From positions 1 to 64,000 of the forward strand of contig JAANDG010000715.1 in NCBI GenBank assembly GCA_036852015.1: DNA of 64,000 bases, written 5' to 3'. Position 1 is the stretch's first letter. Every line of letters begins with the position of its first letter. Source of the DNA: Pelodera strongyloides (lineage: Eukaryota; Nematoda; Chromadorea; Rhabditida; Rhabditidae). Position numbers and translations under genes: made by a program. Below the pieces are notes generated by a model that saw nothing but the letters and a program-made list of their open reading frames with translations, ran no database searches and was not told the origin of the DNA. Shown here piece by piece: positions 40,967 to 51,873 of this stretch.

Positions 40967-43900
40967 ATGGTTCGCGTTTATTGGGGCCTGGAATCGTTTG
41001 AGGACTACGATATTCATATTATAAAGGTTGGTTGATGTTTTGTGCATTGTGCTTGTAATTCACAGTTACTTTTTTAACCTTAACTTTTGCACAGCGTATA
41101 TCAGTGGTGGTGTGGTGGTTTCTTAATGTTTCTTAGTGATTAGGACATGGTGTGAGTCTGTGACATGTTCGATATGGTGCCTGTTTGTATCTAAATCACG
41201 TGAATCTTGGAAATCACACGCACATCACATTTGATGTTAGATGGATTATTACAACAAGAATGATTGTAATGTACACATGTGCATTAGGTTCGGCAGCTCG
41301 GCTGGGCTGTTTGTCCGTATTCGTGGAAAATCAAATATTTCTTTCCTGAAGTATTTATTCTGTATTTCAGACTCTGCGACCATGTGATGTGGCTGAGAAG
41401 ATTGTTGGTTCGGACTTCAAGCCCGACAACTACGGTAAGATTTAGAGTTGGTAGAATTTTTATTACTTTTTACTCCGATGTCCGATGGTCCGATGTACTG
41501 TCAACTCGTGATTTTTTTGCCTAGGATCTCATATGATTGATTATTGGATCCGAAATACTATTGATTTTCCTTTTACCTCTTGATTCATGTGCTAGTTTGT
41601 CCTAAGCACCAAGAGCCCTAAGCTAAGGTGTGAGTATATCAGAATGTTTGATTGGCTATTTTCGTATTCAGCCGTCACGTATATGGGAAATCACCTTGAC
41701 GCGGAAGAACCATTTGCGAAACTTGGTGAGTTTTAGTTTTTCTTTGCTTTTCTTATTATTGGCAATTCTTGTTAGAAACACTTTAGATTTTGGCAATTTC
41801 TTCTCTACAGTTAATTTCCCTTGTATATGGCAGTGATAGTGTTCCTTATATTTAACATTTAACATTTAACATTTATTAGCAATAAAGCACACACCAGTCA
41901 GGTGGAAAATGAAACATAACATATAAACAACACACAAACTAAAATGATAATCATTTTAAATAAAATAGTATAGCAAGGGTAAATAAACATTCAACCACAA
42001 TACAACAAGTAAATTCTGAATTACCATGAGTGAAAAAAAACGTGTATAATTGTATGATAACCAGCTAAAAAACTGTGATACCAAGTGAGACCTGCCCACG
42101 TCTAACTTGGAGGGATTGAAAGAAACGAAACTGCCATGTCAAAAAATATGTGTTGTAAGGCCTCCCCAAGCGTTACAACAGCGGAATTGTCCTATACGAC
42201 CAAATGCAGAGAAGAACGTACAAAAAACCAGCGAATATTTATTTATTTCATTCTTTTGGAACAACCTTTTTATGCCGTGCGTTTTGACACGGAACGGAAA
42301 TTTGCCGTTGTTGTGCGAAAGTTTCGCCACAAATGCTTTGCGACTTGAAAACACAAAGGAGTTAGCAAACCGCGCCGTTTGGCCATAGGACCATTGCGTA
42401 AACCTTGGCCTAAGTGACACAAGGAAGCTGAAAGAAACTCACTAAATCAATTTTTTCAAGAGCCGCCTGAAACTGAATGGAATTTTGTGCTTTAAGAATA
42501 TCACTTGGAAGCTTCATAAGCCAGACAGCCGCTCGAATAAAAAAGCTGTTTTTAAATGCACTGCATTTAGTAAACGGAATATGGAAGTTGTAAAACTTCG
42601 TTCGCCCATTAGTAGGCTTAGGCCTGAAATATTTACTTCGGCTCAACCGAACTTCACCTGAAATAATCTTAAATGCAAGGACTAAATCCTTGCGGATTCT
42701 CCTCTCTTGCAAGGAAACAAGTTCTAAACGACGTAATCGATCCCTATAGTTGGGAAGATCAGTATAACACCTCACGCCAAAACATTTAAAATAAACAATA
42801 CGAGTAAAGCTAGATTGCACACGCTCAATTTTTCGAATATCTTTCATTTTGAATGGACTCCAAACTGAGCTCGAAAATTCAAGTTTTGGAAGAACCCAAG
42901 TCTTGAAGCAGTGAACAAGGATAGCGGGATCACGAATATGAACAATACGTAATAAGACATGCATTTTCCAGATAGCAGAATTATAAACCAAATTCAAATG
43001 TTCATTGAATTGTAGATTATTCTGAATTTTAATGCCAAGGTCACGAACAGACTTTACTTCATCAAGAGGTGCTGCAGCGATATGATAAGCATGCTTAGGG
43101 TTAGCGGTACCAAGGTAGAGAGCATGACATTTATGATTAGCAATTTCAAGCTGCCAAGTATTACACCACTCAAGCATATAGTTTATGGAAGTTTGCATAT
43201 TGAGATGAGCTTGTTGATATTCCTCTTTTTTATATACAACATACACTTTAAGGTCATCAGCAAAACAGCGAACCTTAACTTGTGCCCTTTCTAGAAAGTT
43301 TGGAAGCTCTGAAACATAAAAGAGAAATAAGAGAGGGCCCAGTACACTGCCTTGAGGAACACCACTACTAACCGAATAATGACCCGATTGTACATCCTTT
43401 ACTTTAACAGAAAAAGTACGGTTTACCAGAAAAGACTCTATCCATTTCACTAAGTTAATAGGAACTCCAGAGGAATACAGTTTATGCAGGAGCTTTGAAT
43501 GAGAAACCTTGTCAAAAGCTTTGGAGAAATCATAATAGATTACATCAGTAAATTTACATTCATCAGCAGCCTGCAACCACTCATACTGGACATCTAATAA
43601 TTGGGATTCCACAGAGCGCCCACGAACAAATCCGTGTTGCTGCTCAGGAATAAATCCATTAAGTGTAAAATGATCATAAAGCCACTGGCACAACAACTTT
43701 TCCATAACTTTACAGGAGGTAGAAGTGAGTGAAATAGGTCGAAAATCAGACGCAACTACAGGATTGTTTTTCTTGGCAAGCGGTACAATAATAGACTCTT
43801 TCCATGGGGCAGGTACAGTTCCCAATTCAAGAGATAAGTTAAAAATAAAAGATAGAGGAATAGAAAGAGAAGCGTGACATTTCTTAAATACAATTTGCGG

Positions 43901-46900
43901 TAGTTTATCGGGAGGAAGTGAGCACCCAGGTTTTAATGAGCGCAGAATAGAAGAGACTGATTGAGGAAAGATAACCGGAAGACTCATTGTCACAGGACAC
44001 TGGGGAATAAACGGCAAAACACCATCATCTACAATAAAAACTGACAAAAATTGTTGGGCAAGAGCTTCTGCCTGATCTAGGGGCTTTACAAGAAGTGGAC
44101 CAGAAGGGGAGGAACGAAAACTGGAAATCTCAGGCGAACGGATAGAAGAACGGCTATTCAGATATGAATAAAATTTTGTTTTATGCAGTGACTTTAAAAG
44201 TCTACGTTGTTTGTAGGCTTCAAACTGCTGAAGGTGCCTTTTTAACTCACGACATATATATTGGTAGGAATCAACATTTTGTGGTAACTCATGACGAGAA
44301 GAAGAAAGAGACTGAAATAAGCGTTGTTTGGCAGAAATGAGATTTCTAATGTACGATGGGTAAGTAACATAGAGTGGTTTTTTACAAAGAGTGGGAGTAT
44401 GTTGATGAAGAACAAGGGAAAGATATTCCGCGAAGTTACTATATAATTGATCAATTGAATTATACGGAAGCAAAATATTTTCCCAAATAGAGTTCTGTAA
44501 AATGGTTTCAATTGCCTTAAAGTCTGCCTTTGCATATAGAAATATAGGATGAGAAACGGATTCGATCGCCGGAAAGGTGGTTTTAAAGATGACAGCACTA
44601 TGGTCAGAGGAAATTTTGGACTCACATACTAGCACATCAAAAATACAATTTTCCGCACAAAGTACAAGGTCTAAAATATTTGCGCCACGGGTTGGCGCCG
44701 AAACATATTGCCGTAATGAGAGATTATTCATAAAATCGATAAAAGACCGAGCACTAGCATTATTACTTTGCATAGAAGTGAAATTGATATGATAGTTGAA
44801 GTCTCCCACAAAGATACAAGAGTAAGAAACTGAAGAAATCTCAAGTAGGTGATCTATAAAAGAGTTATTTTGCTCGAAAGTAATGTCACCCGGCCTGTAA
44901 ATAGCAACAAAACGGAGAGTTTCTAAAGATATAGGATCTTGCACATCAACTGAAATAATATCATAATGGGGGGTGGCCGAGTGAAAGGTTTTTTCACAAA
45001 CTAAATGATTTCTAATCAAAATTAAAACGCCTCCACCTCTTTGCTTTTTTTTGTTTGGTACGATCGTTGCGGAAACAAAGATAGGGAAATCCAGCAATAA
45101 GAAATGCGTCGTTTGTTTTACTACATAACCATGTTTCAGTAATAATTACAATGTCAGGCTTATCAATAGACAGAATTGACTGCAGCTCAAGGTCTTTTTT
45201 AGTAATACCACGAGAATTTGTATAATAAACGGTAAGGGAAGAGGATTTAGCAACATGAGAAAGTCCTGAAGATGAGCTCAGTTTTCCGCACCAGAACGAC
45301 TAGAAGTCAGAGTGCGGCGAGCTGGACGAGGAAACTGAACCGGTGGACGAGTAGCAGTAGCACCAACGCCCTGGCTGCTCTGCTCCCTCCGGTTCGGTTT
45401 CCAGTCCTCAGGAATTGAGGGTGGTTCAACAACTTCCCCAATGTTGTCTTTGCATCTCAGAGTGAGCGCATAGAGAACAGTCTCCTTGCGTTCTACCTGG
45501 CGAAGGTAAAGCTGGGCCCTTCTCAACAAATTGTAGCGATCTCTCTCCTTTTTAGGGAGGCTTGGACGAATTCCAACCCCCCTATGAGGAGAATTTTGTA
45601 GGAGATGAGCATTAGCCACAACGTATTGAGCTGCGGCCTTAGAAGGAAACTCTACCTTCACCAAGAATTCCGACATACGCCAGACGCACAGTGGGCGCAC
45701 AGTGCTTCCGGTGAACCTCAAGATTTCCCTTACTCTCCCGATTTCCTCGTCCTCAGCCCGAATGCTATTCCCGACACCTTCCACTGTTTGGGGAAACTTG
45801 AGGTATCCAGGGCGAGCATTAAGGCGGAGGACCACACATCTCTGCATTCTTTCCTTTTTGGCAGCCTCAATAGATAGGCGCTCAAAATCAGAAGTAATGG
45901 TGATGGTGGTAGAGTCAACCTGAGGAGTAATACAGGAAATCACCTTGGCCATAATCTGAAGCGTACCAGTTATCATCTCCCAAAGACCTTTCTCTACCCC
46001 GTTTGGTTTCTCAGTGTTCACGAGCCTCAGCACGTTTTCCATTAACCCCGACATTTCATCATCTTTAGCAACCGCGCGCTGGCGGGCCGGCCATATTGAT
46101 GCGTTCTCTGATGTATATATACCTTCTGGGTTACGGATTGTGTATATGTATTCTTTTGTGATACTTGTTCCTACGAAAAGGCGCTGGATTTTTTTTGCAA
46201 GTTATTATTAGATGTTACTTTTATTAGAATTTATTGTTTCTATTCTTTCAGAAGATTTGGACGATGACGATTGTCTGCGTGTCATTCAACTGGAGAAACC
46301 ATCTATTTCTACTTGTACCCAATTAGATCAAGCTGTGATGGACGACACGCTCAAGAAGTTACAGTATATTAGGAGGATTAATGCGGTAAGTCGTTGAGAA
46401 ACTTGGGTACTGTTCTATCAGGGGTATTGGTTGGTGCGTTGAAACACGCACGAACCACCTCCGGATTGGTTTTGACCACCTCCGGAAGAAATTAGTATAT
46501 TTGAGTGAAACATGGTGTTTTATTGACAACGGACATCACTAAGCTAAGGAAACCACCTCCAACCACCTCCATTTACGCACGGAATTTATACCGGTGGATT
46601 TATTAAACACTGGTGGATTGATTGTTTTGATTTCTTGAACAAGGTATAGCATAGACGAGTCAGGAATTTTACCTGGTATTTGAAACATTGGTATTTTCGG
46701 AGCGTTCTGGGTGGTACGTGGTACGGTGGTGTATTTTTTCTTGCGGTTTTACTAGCTACCGTGGAATGTAATGCTAAACTTTGTAGCACATCCGTTCTTT
46801 TTGTCATGGCTCGTAGCTTACATACGCGTAACTTGTAGTAGTTTTATATATAGGCTAGCGGCGCAATGGCTTGCAAAGCGACTTAGCGACCGCATAATAG

Positions 46901-49900
46901 TGAAGTATCCTTTGTAGGCGACAACTCGTATGGGCCGAGCGATTTGCCAAGGTGGACTGATGAAAATGGCCCTCAAGAAAGTGCCCAATATCAGAGAGGA
47001 CAGCGAAGTTTGCCAGGTAAGGATTGAGGATGTGGCGGAGGATGTGATGATTAAAGCAGTATTGTACCACTGCGGAATTTGCATATGATACGCATATCCT
47101 ATGCAAATTTTTGGTCCCAGTCCGAAGCTTCCGTCACTGGCACAAAATTTGCGTAAGATACATAGGATATGATTTTCGCATGCAATTTTTCCAAGGTAGG
47201 TACAATACTGCTTTAAGATGGGTCTTTCCCCCCTCCACTCCCTTGTTTAGGAATCATAATTAGTAATTACTGTGTTTTCTGGCTATTGTTGGTAGCTGGA
47301 ATGGGTTTTCTGTTTGTGGAATTCTATTTGAATTTCATTTTCAAATTTGTTGTTTTGAATTGCCTCCTTTCTACGTGTAAAACGTAAATGGGTAGCGGTT
47401 ACGTTAGTCGGTAACGTTAGTTCATGAGAGGCTGTAGTTTGTAGTGTGTTGAAAAGTTAAAGCGAATTACCGGCCGGTTTTTGAAACGCGTCGTGGATAA
47501 CTGAATTCTTACCTTTTTTATGCTAATTTGCTCGAATTCAGCTCGATTTTTTGTTCTAATTTATGTTCATTTGCATAAGCTGCATAAGAGTGCTGGTGTA
47601 CTAGATGTGTTTCAATAACAGGTAACAGGTCGGTATTTAGCTTTAGTGGTATTTCTTAATAATAATGTCCCTCACTTTGAAGGTATTCTTTTGAATTGCC
47701 TCCTTTCTACGTGTAGAATGTAAATGGGTAACGGTTACGTTATTCGGTAGAGTTTGTAGTTTGTAGTCTGTTGAAAAGTTAATGGTATTTCTTAATAATA
47801 ATGTCCCTAACGTTGAAGGTGTTGCCCGACCTCTACCTTCTCTATCAGATCTTTTCCGATTACTCGGAGGCCAGACGTCAGAATAAGGAGGATAAGGTAA
47901 GGAGAAGTATTGTGACTTGATTATCCAGGCTTTATTAGCGAAACAATTCAGATTCGGACAGTATTTAACGTTCCCCTGATGATAGTATCAGCTATCAGTT
48001 TCCTAATGCTAATGATTTGTGTGCTTGAGTAGAGTAGAATTGTCGATACGCGTAAAAAATCCCGCACGATTCTGAAGTTCGGAAGTAATTGCAATATTGC
48101 AAACCGCCACCAGACCCAGGCTCACCAGAGGTTGTTCGAAACTAGTATTATGAGTTTTGAGTGAAATAAAGGTGAAAGGTTTTGCAGACAAACTCCATGA
48201 AACACGGGATTTATATTTCGATGATTTGGTTGGTGATGTGTATGAAAATGTGTGCTAGTTTAGTGCTTTGTTTGCTTCCAGGTGACAAAATGGCTGCGCG
48301 AACATCCGCTTTTCGTCAAGGCTGTGCACGAGTTCATAAATCACTATTATGCGTTGACCAAGAACCCGAAGACACTGCAGAGCATGCAAGGGTGGGCGCT
48401 TTTACTTTTTTTTTCGTGGTTTTTGGTTGGCATTGAGGTAACTTTATGGAAATTACCATGATGTTGATGAGTGGGGCGGGCAGGGTTACGGGTCCATCAC
48501 ACCGTATTATTTATCGTACTGCTCATATTTACTGACTTACTGTGCCTTATAGTTTTATAGGGACTTTTATTTCTGCTTTATAGGAAGATTTATTTCCATT
48601 TTGTTCCAGCGAGGGAATGTCAGACGACGAGGCCGAATCGGAAGAGAATGATAACGAAGCCGGACGCCTGATGGAGGAGCTTCAGAGAGCGGCACAGGCA
48701 GCTGTGGGCGGCAGCGGTGCGGCTGCCGCGCCACAGAATCCGCCTCCTATCTCTGCGGTAGGTCTTGTTAGTCCTTATCTTTAAATCAGCAATGTATAGG
48801 TTGCTGAGTTGGATATCAGATATCTGTGTGCAAGATTATGTACATCTGTATGTTTCTCTATACTACCTCTGTGTACATCCATGTACGAAGATTGGAGATT
48901 TGTGCTGACATTTCGAATTGACCCTAGCCCTAGTATCATTTATTTCTATTGTGATCATTATTTTACTCATGTTTATCTTTGATTTAGTGCATTTGCTTCC
49001 GAATGTTGTGAAATTGTATTCCCATATCGAAGTTTCATAAATCAGCATGTTTCATGTTTCTGATATGAGGGTTGAAGTTGAAAGTAGTTAATGCTTTCGT
49101 TCTGGTATTGTAATGAAGCTCACGAGTTTGCTTGCCGGTAAAATTGAAGAATACTTCCCCAGTGAAGAATACTACCCAAATTGAATTACCCCAAATGTAT
49201 GGGGGTAGCATTTTGTAACATGCAAAGTACTACCCCACCATTAAGAACACTACCCCTTTTGACATTTTATTACCCCAGTCAAGGGGGTATTAAATTGTAA
49301 GAAAGGGGTAGTGTTCTTCAATGGTGGGGTAGTGTTCTTCTATAGAGGGGTAGTGTTCTTCAATGGCGGGGTAGTGATCTTCAAACCCTAGGTAATCTTG
49401 AATTACGCTACCCCCTACATGTGAAAATACTACCCCTTCTTACAAAATACTACCCCCATCAATTGAATATGACTACCCCCGTCAATTGAATATGACTACC
49501 CCATCATTGAATATGACTACCCCACCATTGAATATGACTACCCCACCATTGAATATGACTACCCCACCATTGAATATGACTACCCCACCAATTGAATAAC
49601 ACTACCCCACTAGAAAGGGGTAGTATTTTATAAAGACAGGGGGGGGGGGTAGTATTTTGTAAAATGGGGGTATTATTTTGCAATGGGATAATATTTTTCA
49701 AAAAGGGGTAGTGTTCTTCAATCCAGGAGGTCGGGGTAGTGTTCTTCAATCCAGGGGTTACAAAATACTACCCCTTTCTAGTGGCTTGCCTAGGTCTTTG
49801 TTTGTGTGTGTGTGTGGGGTGATGCGCTCGGGCTGAAGATGACTAGTTTTTCAATAACTTTCCATATTATTTAATTTGAATGGTATATAGGATGCTTTCC

Positions 49901-51063
49901 GTGAGGCGATGATGTCTGCATTTGGAATGGCTCCGCCAGTGCAAGCCCAAGCCCCGGTTCCGCAGCCGGCACAAAATTCCCTAGAGGTTTTGAGACAAAG
50001 GTTGGTTTTACTCTTATTGGTTGTCTATTCTCCTATCTTTATCCTTTCTCTCTCTGGATCTTTAACGTTACCGTTAGTTATTGTTATTGATAGTTATTGA
50101 ATACTGTATTGCATGCTTATGATTAGGGCTTGTTCCATACTGTTCCCATCACTCATGAGCAGTGTAGACAGAATAACTTTGGCCGGAATTTCTGTTTTCT
50201 TTTTGGTCCCTAGTCGGTAACTAAAGGGCTTATGACATGACTGCCGAGCGCGTTTGGTCTACAGTAAGTAAATGTGATATTTGAACATTTATTAGCACTG
50301 CAGCATGAGCACAGACACTCGCATGGAGTGAAAAAACAGAAGTTTGTAACACTAGTGTAACAACGTATTCATAGATATCTTTCAGGTATTCCGGTCAACT
50401 CGGACAACTGCGAGAGTTTGGCTTTGTGGACGAGGCACAGAACCTGGCTGCACTCGAGTCGGCCAATGGGGATGTTGAGGTAATGTATGGTACCAGAAAA
50501 GTACAGTATATTAGGTAGACAATGGTGGTTGTTCGAGTGTACCATACCACTTAAAGCGAAATACCGGCCGGTTATTGAAACACATCGAGTAGAGCTTATG
50601 CAAATGACCATAAATTAGCAGCTTATGCAAATGAACATAAATTAGAATAAAAAATCGAGCTAATTTAGAGCAAATTAACATAAATACGTAAGAATTCAAT
50701 TGTTCACGATGTGTTTCAAACGTCGGCCGATATTTCGCTTTAATTCGAGTGGTATGGTTGTAGTGTAGCTTTAGCTGTTGTTGGACTGTTGTTTAGCCGG
50801 GAGTGAGGAGTTCGGAAGTGTATGTTTGATATTTTTTACGATTGTTAGTAAGCTTTAGATTTCGTTTTAAAGAATGTAAAGGGCTTGCCGATGTAGTGAT
50901 GTTTTAAACGGTTATCGTGGCCAGGGTTTTATTTTTATTATATAGGGTGGCTAAATGGGGATGTGGGCATTTTCATAGGCGGTTTTTAATCGGAATATGA
51001 AAAGTGAAAATCGATTATTTCAGACTGCGTTGAACCTGATCATCGCAATGCGTGAGGAGTGAG
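40967..51063 (+). CDS. UBL7: UBL/UBA-domain protein, UBL7-like
   Basis: Exons 40967-41026, 41371-41434, 41672-41725, 46252-46385, 46918-47016, 47819-47896, 48282-48391, 48610-48757, 49891-50000, 50386-50479, 51025-51063; 329 aa, all in phase. Residues 1-80 form a divergent ubiquitin-like domain (TLRPCDVAEKIVG, NYAVTYMGNHLDAEE, CLRVIQLEKPS). The middle has LLYQIFSDYSEARRQ, LREHPLFVKAVHEFINHYY and an acidic GMSDDEAESEEN. The C-terminus is a UBA domain (LGQLREFGFVDEAQNLAALE, then NGDVETALNLIIAM). This order, including HP-x-V and G-SDDE, matches human UBL7 (380 aa). UBL-UBA proteins link ubiquitinated cargo to the proteasome; UBL7's own role is poorly known. Exon 6 has a weak acceptor (GTTGAAG) inside a local duplication. 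Intron 3 contains a LINE in opposite orientation. Confidence 0.87.
42410..45097 (-). CDS. LINE ORF2, endonuclease (3' part) and reverse transcriptase
   Basis: 895 codons in one frame. AP-endonuclease motifs RGGGVLILIR, VGDFNYH and SDHSAVIF are followed by reverse transcriptase blocks DFRPISLTSTSCKVMEKLL, QQHGFVRGRS, YYDFSKAFDKVSH, GVPQGSVLGPLLFLFYV and FADD. The first residues of this frame are not the true start: endonuclease N-terminal text is in another frame just upstream (45290-45055), so the full ORF2 is broken once. Confidence 0.92.
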   Translation of the reverse strand: MLDFPIFVSATIVPNKKKQRGGGVLILIRNHLVCEKTFHSATPHYDIISVDVQDPISLETLRFVAIYRPGDITFEQNNSFIDHLLEISSVSYSCIFVGDFNYHINFTSMQSNNASARSFIDFMNNLSLRQYVSAPTRGANILDLVLCAENCIFDVLVCESKISSDHSAVIFKTTFPAIESVSHPIFLYAKADFKAIETILQNSIWENILLPYNSIDQLYSNFAEYLSLVLHQHTPTLCKKPLYVTYPSYIRNLISAKQRLFQSLSSSRHELPQNVDSYQYICRELKRHLQQFEAYKQRRLLKSLHKTKFYSYLNSRSSIRSPEISSFRSSPSGPLLVKPLDQAEALAQQFLSVFIVDDGVLPFIPQCPVTMSLPVIFPQSVSSILRSLKPGCSLPPDKLPQIVFKKCHASLSIPLSFIFNLSLELGTVPAPWKESIIVPLAKKNNPVVASDFRPISLTSTSCKVMEKLLCQWLYDHFTLNGFIPEQQHGFVRGRSVESQLLDVQYEWLQAADECKFTDVIYYDFSKAFDKVSHSKLLHKLYSSGVPINLVKWIESFLVNRTFSVKVKDVQSGHYSVSSGVPQGSVLGPLLFLFYVSELPNFLERAQVKVRCFADDLKVYVVYKKEEYQQAHLNMQTSINYMLEWCNTWQLEIANHKCHALYLGTANPKHAYHIAAAPLDEVKSVRDLGIKIQNNLQFNEHLNLVYNSAIWKMHVLLRIVHIRDPAILVHCFKTWVLPKLEFSSSVWSPFKMKDIRKIERVQSSFTRIVYFKCFGVRCYTDLPNYRDRLRRLELVSLQERRIRKDLVLAFKIISGEVRLSRSKYFRPKPTNGRTKFYNFHIPFTKCSAFKNSFFIRAAVWLMKLPSDILKAQNSIQFQAALEKIDLVSFFQLPCVT
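45055..45290 (-). pseudogene. N-terminal endonuclease segment of LINE ORF2, frame-shifted
   Basis: Minus strand reads SSSLTVYYTNSRGITKKDLE, then IDKPDIVIITETWL and FPYLCFRNDRTK, the start of an AP endonuclease. It meets the main ORF2 frame at an A8 run (about 45047-45054), where a one-base indel, real or from sequencing, shifts the frame. It overlaps the ORF1 stop (45278). Confidence 0.7.
45278..46054 (-). CDS. LINE ORF1 (nucleic-acid-binding protein)
   Basis: 258 codons, starting MSGLMENVLRLVNTEKPNGV. A central segment (CVVLRLNARPGYLKFP ... VKVEFPSKAAAQYVV) resembles an RRM-like fold and is followed by IRPSLPKKERDRYNLLRRAQ, typical of LINE ORF1 proteins. The basic tail RPPVQFPRPARRTLTSSRSG ends directly at the start of ORF2, suggesting coupled translation. 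Confidence 0.8.
   Translation of the reverse strand: MSGLMENVLRLVNTEKPNGVEKGLWEMITGTLQIMAKVISCITPQVDSTTITITSDFERLSIEAAKKERMQRCVVLRLNARPGYLKFPQTVEGVGNSIRAEDEEIGRVREILRFTGSTVRPLCVWRMSEFLVKVEFPSKAAAQYVVANAHLLQNSPHRGVGIRPSLPKKERDRYNLLRRAQLYLRQVERKETVLYALTLRCKDNIGEVVEPPSIPEDWKPNRREQSSQGVGATATRPPVQFPRPARRTLTSSRSGAEN
46440..46580 (+). repeat. ACCACCTCCGG repeat, copy C
   Basis: Several ACCACCTCCGGA / ACCACCTCCAA motifs around TTAGTATATTTGAGTG. Related to 36651-36850 and 57484-57650 but rearranged. Confidence 0.5.
47055..47212. mobile_element. TTAA-flanked palindromic MITE, AGCAGTATTGTA family
   Basis: TTAA, AGCAGTATTGTACCACTG at left; GTAGGTACAATACTGCT, TTAA at right. Homologous to 17286-17433, including CATATCCTATGCAAATTTTT and the CCGAAGCTTCCG centre. 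Confidence 0.85.
47345..47820 (+). repeat. Tandem duplication giving occupied and empty MITE sites
   Basis: Unit A (about 47350-47680, including the MITE 47463-47642) and unit B (about 47688-47818) share TTTTGAATTGCCTCCTTTCT, GTTACGTTA.TCGGTA, AGTTTGTAGT.TGTTGAAAAG and CTTAATAATAATGTCCCT. Unit B lacks the MITE and reads GAAAAGTTAATGGTATTTC at the matching place. The end of unit B supplies the acceptor of UBL7-like exon 6. Confidence 0.9.
47463..47642. mobile_element. Family 1 MITE (UBL7-like intron 5)
   Basis: TTAA, AGCGAATTACCGGCCGG at left; CGGTATTTAGCT, TTAG at right. Compared with the empty site in unit B, the insertion duplicated TTAA, with one later A to G change. Confidence 0.9.
49145..49775. 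repeat. TACCCC/GGGGTA-rich repeat block
   Basis: In UBL7-like intron 8. Dozens of ACTACCCC motifs, with GGGGTAGTGTTCTTCAAT in the opposite orientation at 49308-49378 and 49618-49758, and five tandem GACTACCCCACCATTGAATAT units at about 49490-49580. Opposed arms could fold back. Confidence 0.85.
50555..50739. mobile_element. Family 1 MITE (UBL7-like intron 10)
   Basis: TTAA, AGCGAAATACCGGCCGG at left; GGCCGATATTTCGCT, TTAA at right. A short GCTTATGCAAATGAACATAA duplication is present inside. Confidence 0.85.
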
Positions 51064-51860
51064 GATTCGTAAGGCTTATTTTTCCGGAATTTGTAAGAAT
51101 GGATGTTTATTAAAATTGAAAATAGTAGTTTTATTTATTAGTTGCCGTTTACCTACTGTATAGACTGTATACTTTATTGTGCAGCCGTTTAACTACTGTA
51201 TACTACTGGTGAACCGTTTACCTATTGTATTCTTTATTGCATAACATGTCCTTATGATATTGGATGGATTTAAGAGTTACGGCGTCTTTACCTATCCTAG
51301 CAAGTTTAATTCGGTGTTGATGAGTTATTACATGTGTATTACTCTTATCAGACCTCACCTCTGTCAGACCAGATTAGCTATTTATTTATTTATTTATCTA
51401 CTATTATTTATTTATAAATGAACGCTGTGTTGTTGAGATGTATTTAATGCGCTTTCTTACTGTAGCTAGACGCTTTTACCTTTTATTCTATACTCGTCTA
51501 CTGGTATTGGTATTGTGGATTGAAATAAAGGTTTTAGGTGTTTTTCCGAGTTATTTTTGTGAAACTATTGCGTTCTTTCGATGCTTTATTTGGGTTGTGA
51601 CAGTTCTTTTACATTTTAGATTTATCTATTAGAGATTGGAGTGATAGTGTCGCTTTCAAGATGAGCTATTTACTCTAGTTTACGAATTAGTTTGATGACG
51701 ATTTAAAATTTCCATGTCTAACAAAGTAATTGTGTCTTGGTGTAAATGGGTGGGATTTTGGTGTGTCAACATGCGTATGTTACCGTAGTGTAAGTGGGTT
51801 TGTTTTGGTATGGGTTACTGTACCTTGTGTAACTTCTGTGTTTTGCGAAGTGTAACTTTT
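51064..51860. other. Intergenic, UBL7-like to TUT1-like gene
   Basis: A possible ATTAAA poly(A) signal at about 51110 and TTTA repeats at 51376-51415. No exon recognised. Confidence 0.45.
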
Positions 51861-51868
51861 CTTTTCAG
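51861..51868 (+). promoter_or_regulatory. Likely trans-splice acceptor for the TUT1-like gene
   Basis: CTTTTCAG ends 5 nt before ATG 51874, with no upstream exon in frame. Confidence 0.55.
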
Positions 51869-51873
51869 TTTAA

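Larger units (their letters stand above)
41846..46200 (-). mobile_element. Non-LTR retrotransposon (CR1/Jockey-type LINE)
   Basis: Minus-strand element in intron 3 of the UBL7-like gene, antisense to it: ORF1 (46054-45278), ORF2 endonuclease plus reverse transcriptase (45280-42410), a 0.55 kb 3' UTR and a 3' tail of heptamer repeats (TTAAATG units, read on the + strand as ATTTAAC copies at 41846-41873). Short tandem tails, not poly(A), are usual for CR1-type LINEs. The 5' boundary is approximate and no target duplication was found. One frameshift separates the endonuclease halves. Confidence 0.85.

Noticed and set aside
40945..41002. Extra last exon of the DNAJC30-like gene reading VLAISLRNGSRLLGPGIV
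   Set aside because: The terminal exon 39743-39817 fits phase and supplies the expected membrane helix; 40945 onward is the 5' end of the next gene.
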